Below are positions 16,490-25,427 of a stretch of 64,000 nucleotides of DNA, piece by piece. The notes under the pieces are model-generated. The model was not told the DNA's origin. It saw only the letters and a list, made by a program, of their open reading frames with translations, and made no database searches. The stretch is taken from positions 25,970-89,969 of IMG/VR virus record IMGVR_UViG_3300009151_000047, one strand, 5' to 3'. The position numbers and the translations under genes are program-made. Each line of letters begins with the position of its first letter. Within the stretch, counting starts at the first letter, position 1. This DNA is from a virus.

Positions 16490-17843
16490 CGAGGACTATA
16501 CAAGAAAAGTATTACCATTTATATTCCATGACTATTTCTCAGATAACAATGAAAAGAATGTATTCAAAGAAATACATGATTATGTAAACAAGTATAAGAA
16601 TCTTCCTACCTATGAAGCACTAGTAATTAACTTTACTGAAAAGAAAACACTTACCGAAGAACAAGTTAAATCTGCACTAGAACTTCTTAATGATATTCAA
16701 CAATCAAAAGAAGAAGTAACACCTACAGATTGGTTGATTGAACAAACTGAAAAGTTTTGCCAAGATAAAGCAATCTATAATGCAATCATGGAATCAGTCC
16801 AGATTCTAGATAACAAATCTAAAACATTAAGTAAAGGACAAATACCTGAGTTATTATCCAATGCACTAGGTGTATCGTTTGATTCACATGTCGGTCATGA
16901 TTATATCAATGATGCCGATTCACGATTTGATTTCTATCATCGGAAAGAACAAAAGATTAAGTTTGATCTTGAATACTTTAATAAGATTACTAAAGGTGGT
17001 TTGCCACAAAAGACATTGAACATTGCACTTGCTGGTACTGGTGTAGGTAAATCTTTGTTTATGTGTCATATGTCCTCTGCATGTATATCTCAAGGTAATA
17101 ATGTTTTGTATATCACTATGGAAATGGCAGAAGAAAAGATTGCAGAACGAATTGATGCTAATCTATTGAATGTAACGATGGATGAATTGCATGTAATCTC
17201 TAAAGATGATTATGAAAGAAAGTTTTCTGTATTGAGAAACAAGACTCAAGGCAAATTAATCATTAAAGAATATCCAACTGCATCTGCACATGCTGGACAC
17301 TTTAGGTCTTTATTGAATGAGTTGAGATTGAAGAAGAGTTTCTTTCCAGATATTATCTTTATTGATTATTTGAATATCTGTTGTTCATCAAGAATGAAGA
17401 TGGGTTCATCTGTTAATTCTTATACGTATATTAAAGCTATTGCAGAAGAGTTAAGAGGACTTGCAGTAGAGTTTAATGTGCCTATTGTATCTGCAACACA
17501 AACAACAAGAAGTGGTTTTAGTAATAGTGATGTAGATTTGACTGATACAAGTGAGAGTTTTGGTTTACCTGCAACTGCAGACTTTATGTTTGCATTGATA
17601 TCAACTGAAGAATTAGAACAGTTGAATCAGATTATGGTAAAACAATTGAAGAATCGATATGGTGACCCTGGTACTAATAAGAAGTTTGTTGTTGGTGTAG
17701 ATAAAGCAAAGATGAGACTATATGATGTTGAATCTAATGCACAACAACTATCTGATTCTGGTCAAGATGATCCACCAATTAATAAGTTTGATTCTAATTC
17801 AAGACACAATTTCAAACAGAGGTTTGGTGGTCTTAAAGTATGA
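16446..17843 (+). CDS. 41: Replicative DNA helicase (DnaB-like, T4 gp41)
   Basis: 465 residues (T4 gp41 475). Walker A is ALAGTGVGKSLFM at about residue 197, Walker B is PDIIFIDYLNIC, and the KNRYGDPGTNKKFVVG segment near 400 fits the arginine-finger region of RecA-fold hexameric helicases. Unwinds DNA 5'-3' ahead of the fork and works with the primase encoded at 39.7 kb. The C-terminal Gln/Asp/Ser-rich tail is likely disordered. Stop overlaps the next start by 4 nt. Confidence 0.97.
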   Translation: MNRLEQTILKNLVYNEDYTRKVLPFIFHDYFSDNNEKNVFKEIHDYVNKYKNLPTYEALVINFTEKKTLTEEQVKSALELLNDIQQSKEEVTPTDWLIEQTEKFCQDKAIYNAIMESVQILDNKSKTLSKGQIPELLSNALGVSFDSHVGHDYINDADSRFDFYHRKEQKIKFDLEYFNKITKGGLPQKTLNIALAGTGVGKSLFMCHMSSACISQGNNVLYITMEMAEEKIAERIDANLLNVTMDELHVISKDDYERKFSVLRNKTQGKLIIKEYPTASAHAGHFRSLLNELRLKKSFFPDIIFIDYLNICCSSRMKMGSSVNSYTYIKAIAEELRGLAVEFNVPIVSATQTTRSGFSNSDVDLTDTSESFGLPATADFMFALISTEELEQLNQIMVKQLKNRYGDPGTNKKFVVGVDKAKMRLYDVESNAQQLSDSGQDDPPINKFDSNSRHNFKQRFGGLKV

Positions 17844-18955
17844 TATTAAATCATGAACAAGCATTACACGTTGCTAAAGTATATGAAGATTACTTTGGCA
17901 ATTTTAATCGCATTGACGAATACATGCGAGATCAAAAATTAAATTCTTTGATGGAACTACCTACTAGTTTACCTGGATGTGGACTTGAAGAAGATTTGTT
18001 TTCTGATTTTAGTATGTTACCAGAAGATATGGAATTTCAGATAGTTGAATTGCCTGGTTCAACTTGGCAACAATATCTCAATATCATATCATCCCATATT
18101 AATAATGAGAGTCCTGGTAGAAATGTTAAATTAGCAGTTAAAGAAAAAAATTCTGGTAAATGGGTAGGATTTATAAGACTTGGCTCACCTACTATAATGA
18201 TGAAACCTCGTAATAATTTATTGGAATGTGTAATCACTAATGAAACAGAAACCACTAAATCATTTAATAAAGCATGTGCAATGGGATTTGTCATTGTTCC
18301 TGCTCAACCATTTGGATATAATTATCTAGGTGGTAAACTTTTAGCAGCAATTTGCTGTTCACATGAGATTCGTGATATAATGGACAAGAAATATGGAATG
18401 AATACTTGTCTATTTGAAACTACGAGTTTATATGGAACAACGAAATCAGTTTCACAATATGATGGAATGAAACCTTATCTTAGATTTGGTGGTATAACTG
18501 AGTCTGATTTTTTACCAATGATGCATGGTAAACCATATGAAGATTTAAGAGACTATCTAGAAAATATAAATGGTGGTCCTTTTGTTCCAGAAGATGCATC
18601 CAATAGAAAATTGAGAATTAGTTCTGCCATAGTTTCAATCACTAAATCATCATTGAAGAGTCATAAAGATTCTTATAACATGTTTATGACAATCATTGAT
18701 AAAGCAAAGTTATTAACTGAGAAGAAGCGATATTATTACTGTAATTATGGTATTAAGAATTACAAAGATATGGTCTTAGGTAAGACTGATAAGTATGAAT
18801 ATGATGAGAATTATGAGAAACATCACATGAAGAACATAGTAGAATGGTGGAAAAAGAAAGCAACTAATCGTTTCAACACTCTAAAACAAGAGTCTAGAAT
18901 ACGAACTGAGATTGAAGTGTGGACAAGCAAGAAAGATATTGACATTATAAGGTAA
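17840..18955 (+). CDS. DUF4338/DruA-like protein
   Basis: 371 residues. Resembles the DUF4338 family (Druantia DruA and relatives): KWVGFIRLGSPTIMMKPRNN matches the family's GxxxxGSPxxxxxxRD entry. KLLAAICCSHEI, then KYGMNTCLFETTSLYGTT matches the (R/K)YG..P.LLETF......GT core. Found directly after helicase 41 in the replication operon, and I recall relatives in the same place in other aquatic T4-like phages, so it is more likely a replication or DNA-maintenance protein than a captured defence gene. Exact activity unknown. Confidence 0.65.
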   Translation: MILNHEQALHVAKVYEDYFGNFNRIDEYMRDQKLNSLMELPTSLPGCGLEEDLFSDFSMLPEDMEFQIVELPGSTWQQYLNIISSHINNESPGRNVKLAVKEKNSGKWVGFIRLGSPTIMMKPRNNLLECVITNETETTKSFNKACAMGFVIVPAQPFGYNYLGGKLLAAICCSHEIRDIMDKKYGMNTCLFETTSLYGTTKSVSQYDGMKPYLRFGGITESDFLPMMHGKPYEDLRDYLENINGGPFVPEDASNRKLRISSAIVSITKSSLKSHKDSYNMFMTIIDKAKLLTEKKRYYYCNYGIKNYKDMVLGKTDKYEYDENYEKHHMKNIVEWWKKKATNRFNTLKQESRIRTEIEVWTSKKDIDIIR

Positions 18956-18964
18956 TAATGTTAT

Positions 18965-18972
18965 TATAAATA
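18965..18972 (+). promoter_or_regulatory. T4-type late promoter (TATAAATA)
   Basis: A perfect TATAAATA stands 23 nt before the start of the next gene, in a short intergenic gap with no -35 box. T4 late promoters consist of exactly this -10 octamer, read by the phage late sigma factor with clamp gp45. Confidence 0.75.
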
Positions 18973-18995
18973 CTCTAAAACACTGGAGTATTTAA

Positions 18996-20276
18996 ATGTC
19001 ATCTTTATCTCAATCCGAATTATACAAATATGATTCTAGAAGAGAACTTTTTGTTTTCAAAATGACAAATGAGGAACTTTTTGAATTGAATGATGGTAGT
19101 AAAGTTGTGTTTGATATTGACAATCAGTTAATTAAAAAAATTCAAGGTAAGAAAGATTTAAAAGGAACAATACTTATTGTTTCTAAAGGTAAAAAACTTG
19201 TTGCAACATACAAATTAACGGATTTAAAGAAAAACAAAGAATTTGGTGGTGGAGGTGGTTCTGGTGCTGGCGCTGATGTTACTAAATTAGGAGAATCTGC
19301 TCAAGCAGTGTATGCTCAAGCAAAATGGGCAGCGTCAAAAAGTTATAACAGAGATGACATTAAGAAAGCTTATTCTAAATCTGATACTGATGAATCACTT
19401 TCAAACATTGAAAATAAATTAACTGCAGATTGGAGAAGTTCTTCCATATTAGGTGCAGAAGAGTTGTATAAAGAATTTAAAGGAAAACAATATACTTTTC
19501 ATCGAGGTTCTAATTGGGTAAATAAATTACAAGATCATTGGAAAAAATTAAATCAACAAGAAAAAATATTTTCAAATATAAACAAATGGAGTCCAGCTGA
19601 TATCTATATGGTTTCTCCAAAAGGTGAGAGAATAGATATCACTAAAGCAACAAATATGGTAGAATTAAATAATATAATGTTACAGAATATAAAATCAAAA
19701 GATATTATTGGTGTGTCTTTAAAATTAATGAAAGGTTCGGCTCATCTTTCATATTATAATGTGGGTAGTAAAAAGAAAGTTATAAAATTTGAAAGTTACA
19801 CCACAGGCACTCAAAGTTTCTTTGGTGGAAAAGATGTATACATATATTTTACAGTAGATGGAAAAATACAATTTAGAACTTTTCCAGAAACATTTCAAGG
19901 TGAGATAAAAGGTAAAAATGCAAATCAAGGTAAATTATCATATGGACCAATTCAAGGTATATTGAGAAAAATGAAATTACCACAATTAATGGATATTAAA
20001 GTATTACGTTCTGGTTTAGAAAAAATAGATATGAAAATATATGAAGAGTTTTACAACAATTATAAAAAATATTCTAGAGATAATAATCTTTCAATTAAAG
20101 ATTTTATAAAACAATGTAATGAAAAAGGTGTCTCTTGGTGTTTCAGTAAATTTTTAGGTTGTCAATTAATTAATATAATTGTAACTAAAAAAGTTCAAGA
20201 TGATTTTGTTACAGAATGTATTTCGTATGCATCATCATCATCCGATTTATCTGGTCCTTTTGTAAAAGTAGAATAA
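18996..20276 (+). CDS. Late hypothetical protein with a Gly-rich hinge
   Basis: 426 residues, Lys-rich, following a late promoter and a GGAG ribosome site. Residues 1-80 form a small beta-rich part, then a GGGGGSGAGAD linker, then a long mixed domain with AEELYKEFKGKQYTFHRGSNW and VKFESYTTG-like strands (actual IKFESYTTGTQSF). I do not recognise the family. The late promoter and the coupling with the capsid-targeting-type gene after it suggest a virion or head-maturation role. Ends SSSSDLSGPFVKVE, 2 nt before the next ATG. Confidence 0.8.
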   Translation: MSSLSQSELYKYDSRRELFVFKMTNEELFELNDGSKVVFDIDNQLIKKIQGKKDLKGTILIVSKGKKLVATYKLTDLKKNKEFGGGGGSGAGADVTKLGESAQAVYAQAKWAASKSYNRDDIKKAYSKSDTDESLSNIENKLTADWRSSSILGAEELYKEFKGKQYTFHRGSNWVNKLQDHWKKLNQQEKIFSNINKWSPADIYMVSPKGERIDITKATNMVELNNIMLQNIKSKDIIGVSLKLMKGSAHLSYYNVGSKKKVIKFESYTTGTQSFFGGKDVYIYFTVDGKIQFRTFPETFQGEIKGKNANQGKLSYGPIQGILRKMKLPQLMDIKVLRSGLEKIDMKIYEEFYNNYKKYSRDNNLSIKDFIKQCNEKGVSWCFSKFLGCQLINIIVTKKVQDDFVTECISYASSSSDLSGPFVKVE

Positions 20277-20278
20277 AA

Positions 20279-21511
20279 ATGAAATTCATAGAATTTATAA
20301 ACGAATCAAAAGAAGGTAAAAATGTTCACCTAGAACATTTAGAAGATGAAGTATTAAATAATGGTGTTGCTGGTTCTAAAGCAGCCATTAACTTTCTTCG
20401 TTCTCTTAAAGATATGCTTGCTAGTAGTTCAGAAAGTAAAGTGAATGTAACTACTAAATGGGATGGTGCACCCGCAATCATCTGTGGTGTCAATCCAGAA
20501 AACAATAAGTTCTTTGTTGGTACTAAAGGTGTATTCGCAAACAATCCTAAACTAAACTATACAAATGCAGATATAGATAAAAATCATCCGGGTGAAGGTC
20601 TCAATATAAAATTAAAGATTGCATTGAAATACCTCAAGAAATTAAACATTGATGGTATTCTTCAAGGTGATATGATGTTTACCAAAGATGATATCAAAAA
20701 AGAAACTATCAATGGTGAAAAGTATATTACATTTCAACCTAATACTTTAGTCTATGCAATACCTGAAGATTCTAAATTAGCAAAGACAGTTCTTGCATCA
20801 CAGATGGGAATTGTATTTCATACTGCATATTCTGGTGGTGATACACTAGCAGATATGAAATCATCTTTCAATATTGATATTGGTAACTTAAAGGCATCTA
20901 AAGATGTTTGGTATCGTGATGCATCTTTCATTGATGCTTCTGGTACTGCAACATTTACTAAACAAGAATCATTAGAATTAGCAGGACATATATCTGAAGC
21001 ACAAAGAATACTCAGTCAAATTAATTCATTGACATTGAATAGAATATCTACCAGTGAAACATTCTTAATGCAAATCAAAACATTTAATAATACTAAAGTT
21101 CGTGAAGGTCAAGAAATAAAAAACACAACACAACATACTAGAGATTTAATTAAATGGGTAGAAGATAGACAGAATAAAGAAATTCTTGCCGCAAAGTTAG
21201 AAAAGACTAAAACAAGAAAGATTGCAGAGAAGAATGAGGTGCTTAGATTCTATCGTTCCAATATTGCACAATTAAAATTAATATTTGATTTACAGAACAA
21301 ACTAGTTGATGCAAAGAATATGATTGTTCGTAAGTTAAGAGAGATTAAACAAGTTGCAGGTACATTTATTCGTACCGATGATGGATTCAAGATATCCAAT
21401 CCTGAAGGTTTTGTTGCAGTAGATAAACTTAAAGGTGGTGCAGTTAAACTAATTGATAGATTAGAATTCTCACATGACAACTTTACTGCCGCAAAGAATT
21501 GGAGCAAATAG
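20279..21511 (+). CDS. DUF6267-like protein with ligase-type nucleotidyltransferase motifs and capsid-targeting-like N terminus
   Basis: 410 residues from ATG 20279. The N terminus MKFIEFINE resembles the T4 internal-protein capsid-targeting peptide, which ends at an IxE protease site. From residue 60 comes K-W-D-G-A-P, matching nucleotidyltransferase motif I (KxDG) of DNA/RNA ligases. LQGDMMF at 128-134 fits motif III, NPEGFVAVDK at 374-383 fits motif IV, and GGAVKL at 386-391 fits motif V, with a long helical insertion (about 200-370). I recall the family as DUF6267 of T4-like phages; the ligase-fold reading is my own from motif order. Confidence 0.7.
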   Translation: MKFIEFINESKEGKNVHLEHLEDEVLNNGVAGSKAAINFLRSLKDMLASSSESKVNVTTKWDGAPAIICGVNPENNKFFVGTKGVFANNPKLNYTNADIDKNHPGEGLNIKLKIALKYLKKLNIDGILQGDMMFTKDDIKKETINGEKYITFQPNTLVYAIPEDSKLAKTVLASQMGIVFHTAYSGGDTLADMKSSFNIDIGNLKASKDVWYRDASFIDASGTATFTKQESLELAGHISEAQRILSQINSLTLNRISTSETFLMQIKTFNNTKVREGQEIKNTTQHTRDLIKWVEDRQNKEILAAKLEKTKTRKIAEKNEVLRFYRSNIAQLKLIFDLQNKLVDAKNMIVRKLREIKQVAGTFIRTDDGFKISNPEGFVAVDKLKGGAVKLIDRLEFSHDNFTAAKNWSK

Positions 21512-21630
21512 TGTTATCCTTTAAAGAATATATAAAAGAGAAGCAAGAGTTTAAATCAAAAGCAGGTGCGGGTGAAGATGGGTCAGATGAGTTGAAAAAG
21601 AATTACCAGAAAGATACACCAGGACAGTAA
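21511..21630 (+). CDS. 39-residue peptide with capsid-targeting-like start
   Basis: A GTG start overlaps the previous stop (TAGTG). The product begins MLSFKEYIKEKQ, the same pattern as the preceding late protein and T4 internal proteins, then a short Gly/Asp/Lys tail ending TPGQ. It is below usual ORF cut-offs. If it is a packaged peptide, a gp21-type protease would cut after the YIKE site leaving about 29 residues. Small size lowers confidence. Confidence 0.6.
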   Translation: MLSFKEYIKEKQEFKSKAGAGEDGSDELKKNYQKDTPGQ

Positions 21631-21658
21631 TATTACATAATTTTTGAGGGAGTTTATA

Positions 21659-22498
21659 ATGAAAGATTTGATTATAGGATGCAGTACCAATTACACATGG
21701 GACACAATTAAATATTGGGTTCTTTCAATTAGACGATCAGGATTTGAAGGTGATATTGCCCTTATCTTAATGAATTGTGATTCAAAAACCGCATATCAAG
21801 TTGCAAGTTGTGGTGTAAACATCATAGGATTCAATCAAGATAAAGATGGTAATCTAGTTTACCAATCAAAATTACCTGTTCATGTAGAACGATTCCTACA
21901 CATCTACGAACATCTATCTACACATGAATATCGGTATGTAATTACTACCGATGTTAAAGATGTTATATTTCAAACCAATCCATCAAAGTTCTTAGAAGAA
22001 CAATTAGGTCAACGCCAACATCTATTGTTTGCATCTGAAAGTATTTTATATAAAGATGAACCTTGGGGCGATAACAATCTACTAGAAACTTATGGTCCAT
22101 ATATCCATGAGAAGTTTAGAGATAATGAAATCTATAATGTAGGTGTATTGGGTGGTAGACATGAAGCAATGAAATCACTTGCAATCAATATCTTTACTGC
22201 CGCAATCAATAGACCTATTCCTATTTGTGACCAATCAACATTCAATTTTATGATATCACAATTACCATACAAAGATAATTCATATAGTCGTTATATGAAA
22301 TCTGAAGATGGATGGGCATGTCAATTAGGTACTACTGCAGACCCATCAAAGATTGATGAATTTAGACCTAAACTATTAGAACCAAGTCCTAAGTTTGAGA
22401 ACGGTAAAGTTTTAACTAGCACAGGTAAAGAATTCTGTATTGTTCATCAATATGATAGAACAGAATGGCGTAGAGAAATAGAGGCACAGTATGAGTAA
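21659..22498 (+). CDS. GT8-like glycosyltransferase, first gene of glycan island
   Basis: 279 residues from ATG 21659; GAGGGAG sits just upstream inside the longer reading frame. DLIIGCSTNYTWDTIKYWVLSI begins the fold (landmarks DLIIGCS and YWVLSI), RYVITTDVKDVIFQ holds a D-x-x-D-type site, and EIYNVGVLGG and ICDQSTFNF follow the layout of nucleotide-sugar transferases of the GT8/unclassified type. It heads a run of eight genes coupled by short overlaps. The acceptor is unknown. Confidence 0.7.
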   Translation: MKDLIIGCSTNYTWDTIKYWVLSIRRSGFEGDIALILMNCDSKTAYQVASCGVNIIGFNQDKDGNLVYQSKLPVHVERFLHIYEHLSTHEYRYVITTDVKDVIFQTNPSKFLEEQLGQRQHLLFASESILYKDEPWGDNNLLETYGPYIHEKFRDNEIYNVGVLGGRHEAMKSLAINIFTAAINRPIPICDQSTFNFMISQLPYKDNSYSRYMKSEDGWACQLGTTADPSKIDEFRPKLLEPSPKFENGKVLTSTGKEFCIVHQYDRTEWRREIEAQYE

Positions 22499-23447
22499 GA
22501 TTTTATATGTTGTTCATAGATATGCACCATATCCTGGTGGTTCTGAAAACTATGTTCGTGATATGGCAGATGAAACATTAAGTCGTGGACATGAAGTTGC
22601 AGTATTTGCAGGTGAACATCAAGGTAATTTAAATGGTGTTCGTGTATCTAATGAAGCATCTATACTATTAGAAAAGTGGGACTTAATTGTTGTTCATGGT
22701 GGTGATGTTGGATTACAAGATTTTGTATTGAATAATTGTAATAAGATACCATCACCAATTGTGTTTATGCTTATTGTTCCATCTGAAAGTAATGTATATC
22801 AAAGAGCAATTCAAAATGTTAAGTATCTTGGTTGTTCAACACAAGAAGATTGGGAGTATGTTAAACGTAAATCTGTAATGAGAAAATCAGTTCAGATTAG
22901 ACATGGCATAGATGATAAAGTATCAGTAGGACAAAAAGGTTTTCGTGAGAAGTATGAAATCACTACTAAGTATATGTTTCTGTCATGTGGTGGATACTGG
23001 CCCAACAAAGCAATGAATGAGTTAGTAGAAGCATTTGGTAAAGTAGATAGAAAAGATGTAACATTAGTATTAACAGGTTATGATAATAGACATCAAATCA
23101 AACCTAATGATACTGATAATGTTAAGGCATTAATGATTGAAGATAGAAATGAAGTATTATCTGCACTCAGTGAAGCCGATCTATATATTATGCACTCACA
23201 CAAAGAAGGGTTTGGTCTTGTGTTATTGGAATCTATGTTGAATAGAACACCATGGGCATCAAGAGAGATTGCTGGTGCAAAGGTATTAAAAGAATTTGGA
23301 TTTACTTATACCAATGATGATGAGTTGGTAGAGTATATGCAGAAGTTTAAAGGTGTCAGAAAGAAACAGATAGATGATGCACACGAGTTTGTAACGCTAA
23401 ACCATTTAATTAAAAACACCGTTGACGATATAATGAGGCTTGTATGA
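22491..23447 (+). CDS. Family 4 glycosyltransferase
   Basis: 318 residues, GT-B fold. HRYAPYPGGSENYVRDMAD is the N-terminal acceptor-side glycine signature of GT4 enzymes. MFLSCGGYWPNKAMNEL opens the C-terminal domain, and HSHKEGFGLVLLESML gives the EX7E motif that binds the nucleotide-sugar phosphate. Overlaps its upstream neighbour by 8 nt and the next by 4 nt. Probably adds a sugar in a capsule, LPS or virion-glycan pathway. Confidence 0.85.
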   Translation: MSKILYVVHRYAPYPGGSENYVRDMADETLSRGHEVAVFAGEHQGNLNGVRVSNEASILLEKWDLIVVHGGDVGLQDFVLNNCNKIPSPIVFMLIVPSESNVYQRAIQNVKYLGCSTQEDWEYVKRKSVMRKSVQIRHGIDDKVSVGQKGFREKYEITTKYMFLSCGGYWPNKAMNELVEAFGKVDRKDVTLVLTGYDNRHQIKPNDTDNVKALMIEDRNEVLSALSEADLYIMHSHKEGFGLVLLESMLNRTPWASREIAGAKVLKEFGFTYTNDDELVEYMQKFKGVRKKQIDDAHEFVTLNHLIKNTVDDIMRLV

Positions 23448-24067
23448 ATTTTACATTTGGAATAACAACTACCTATAAAAATATGGATCAGTTGAATGAA
23501 GTTTTTCAATCTATTGAAGCACTAAACATACCTAACTATGAAATTTTATGTATTGGACCAACCAAACATGAAGATACTGATACTGTAAAATACATTTACT
23601 TTGATGAATCTGAAAAAGAAGGTTGGATCACACGAAAGAAAAATACATTAGTTCAATCTGCAAAGTATGAGAATGTAGTATTGATGCATGATTATTATGT
23701 ATTTGATAAAGATTGGTATACAAACTTTCTTGAGTTTGGTGATGATTGGGATGTTGCATCGTGCCAACAGTTATTGATTAATGGTAAAAGACATTTCACT
23801 GATTGGGTTATCTGGGATTCACCATTCTTTCCACAGTATGCATCATTACCATATGATGATTGGTCACAGACATTATGCATGTATCAATCTGGTGGGTTTA
23901 TGATTGTTAAGAAAGAGTTAGCAACTAAAATACCTTTCAATGAAGAATTAGTTCATCATCAAGCAGAAGATGTAGAATGGTCATTACGCATGAGAACACA
24001 ATGCAAATGGGTATGTAATGGCAAGAGTATTGTTCGTCACAACAAGGTACATCGTGATGCACAATAA
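23444..24067 (+). CDS. GT2-like glycosyltransferase
   Basis: 207 residues, GT-A type. FGITTTYKNMDQLNEVFQSI begins a Rossmann-like fold, VVLMHDYYVFD is in the DxD position but reads HDYYVFD, and YQSGGFMIVKKEL, then HQAEDVEWSLRMR carries the ED motif of the catalytic base. Shorter than typical GT2 enzymes. Start and stop overlap both neighbours (4 and 11 nt). Confidence 0.75.
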   Translation: MNFTFGITTTYKNMDQLNEVFQSIEALNIPNYEILCIGPTKHEDTDTVKYIYFDESEKEGWITRKKNTLVQSAKYENVVLMHDYYVFDKDWYTNFLEFGDDWDVASCQQLLINGKRHFTDWVIWDSPFFPQYASLPYDDWSQTLCMYQSGGFMIVKKELATKIPFNEELVHHQAEDVEWSLRMRTQCKWVCNGKSIVRHNKVHRDAQ

Positions 24068-25427
24068 GTTAATTATTTTTGATCTTGATGGTGTATTGAT
24101 TGATAGTCGTGAATTACACTATGAAGCACTGAATGTTGCATTAAGTCAATTTGGTGAACAATACGTAATCAGTCGTGAAGAACACTTAAGTAAGTATGAT
24201 GGATTAAATACTACAAAGAAACTTAAGATGTTGACAGATGATAAAGGTTTGAGTCCAAGTCATTATACTAAAGTATGGTCCGATAAACAAGAGATTACTT
24301 TTACACTTATCAAACAGTTTCCAAAGAATCAATTTCTAATTGATACATTTCAGTTACTTAAGTTACAAGGTATTAAGATTGCAGTTGCTAGTAATTCAAT
24401 TCGTGAAACTGTAAAGATTGCATTACTAAGTATTGGTGTGTTAGAGTTTGTTGATTACTATATCAGTAATGAAGATGTAAAGAGAACAAAACCATTTCCC
24501 GAAATGTATTGGAAATGTATGACTGAGTTAGATGTATTGCCTAAGAATACAGTAATCATTGAAGATAGTCATATTGGTCGTGAAGGTGCATTGAATTCTG
24601 GTGCTCATCTAGTACCCGTAAAAGATACAACAGATTTGACCAAAGAAAAGATTGATGAAGCAAAAGATATACTTGATGGCGTGACGAGAAAAAAGATACC
24701 ATGGAGAGATAATAAGATGAATGTATTAATACCAATGGCAGGTGCTGGTAGTAGATTTGCTCAAGCAGGATACACATTTCCTAAACCATTAATTGAAGTT
24801 AATGGCAAACCAATGATTCAAGTTGTTGTTGAAAACTTAAATGTTGATGCACACTTTATCTTCTTGGTACAAAAAGATCACTACGAGAAATACAATCTAA
24901 AGCAGTTATTGAATCTAATTGCACCAGGTTGTGATATTGTTCAAGTAGATGGTATTACAGAAGGTGCGGCTTGCACTACATTACTTGCAAAAGAATTTAT
25001 TGATAATGATCAACCATTATTGATGGCAAACTCAGATCAGTTTGCAGAATGGAATTCAAATGAATGTCTCTATGCATTTACTGCAGATACAGTAGATGGT
25101 GGTATTGTTACATTTGAAGCAACACATCCTAAGTGGTCATTTGCTAAGTTAGGTGATGATGGGTTTGTATCTGAAGTTGCAGAGAAGAATCCTATTTCAA
25201 ATATTGCTACTGTAGGTATCTATTACTGGAAGAAAGGTTCTGATTATGTTAAGTATACAGAACAGATGATTGAGAAGAATATCAGAACAAACAATGAGTT
25301 TTATGTTTGTCCAGTATTCAATGAAGCAATTGGTGATGGTAAAAAGATTCGTGTAAAGAACATTGACAAGATGTGGGGATTAGGTACACCTGAAGATTTG
25401 AATTACTTTTTAGAGAATTACAAGTGA
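24057..25427 (+). CDS. Fused HAD phosphatase and sugar nucleotidyltransferase
   Basis: 456 residues from ATG 24057 in an 11-nt overlap with the previous gene. Residues 1-215 are a HAD hydrolase: IIFDLDGVLIDSRELH (DxDxV nucleophile), VASNSIRE (motif II), KRTKPFPE (motif III Lys) and IIEDSHIGREGA (motif IV). Residues 222-456 are a nucleotidyltransferase: MNVLIPMAGAGSRFAQAGY (GxGxR loop) with FPKPLIEVNGKPMI, and LLMANSDQF as the metal site. One protein could thus both dephosphorylate and activate a sugar to an NDP-sugar; such fusions occur in capsule clusters. An internal ribosome-site-like GAGAGATAATAAG before M222 hints the halves were once separate genes. Confidence 0.85.
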   Translation: MHNKLIIFDLDGVLIDSRELHYEALNVALSQFGEQYVISREEHLSKYDGLNTTKKLKMLTDDKGLSPSHYTKVWSDKQEITFTLIKQFPKNQFLIDTFQLLKLQGIKIAVASNSIRETVKIALLSIGVLEFVDYYISNEDVKRTKPFPEMYWKCMTELDVLPKNTVIIEDSHIGREGALNSGAHLVPVKDTTDLTKEKIDEAKDILDGVTRKKIPWRDNKMNVLIPMAGAGSRFAQAGYTFPKPLIEVNGKPMIQVVVENLNVDAHFIFLVQKDHYEKYNLKQLLNLIAPGCDIVQVDGITEGAACTTLLAKEFIDNDQPLLMANSDQFAEWNSNECLYAFTADTVDGGIVTFEATHPKWSFAKLGDDGFVSEVAEKNPISNIATVGIYYWKKGSDYVKYTEQMIEKNIRTNNEFYVCPVFNEAIGDGKKIRVKNIDKMWGLGTPEDLNYFLENYK

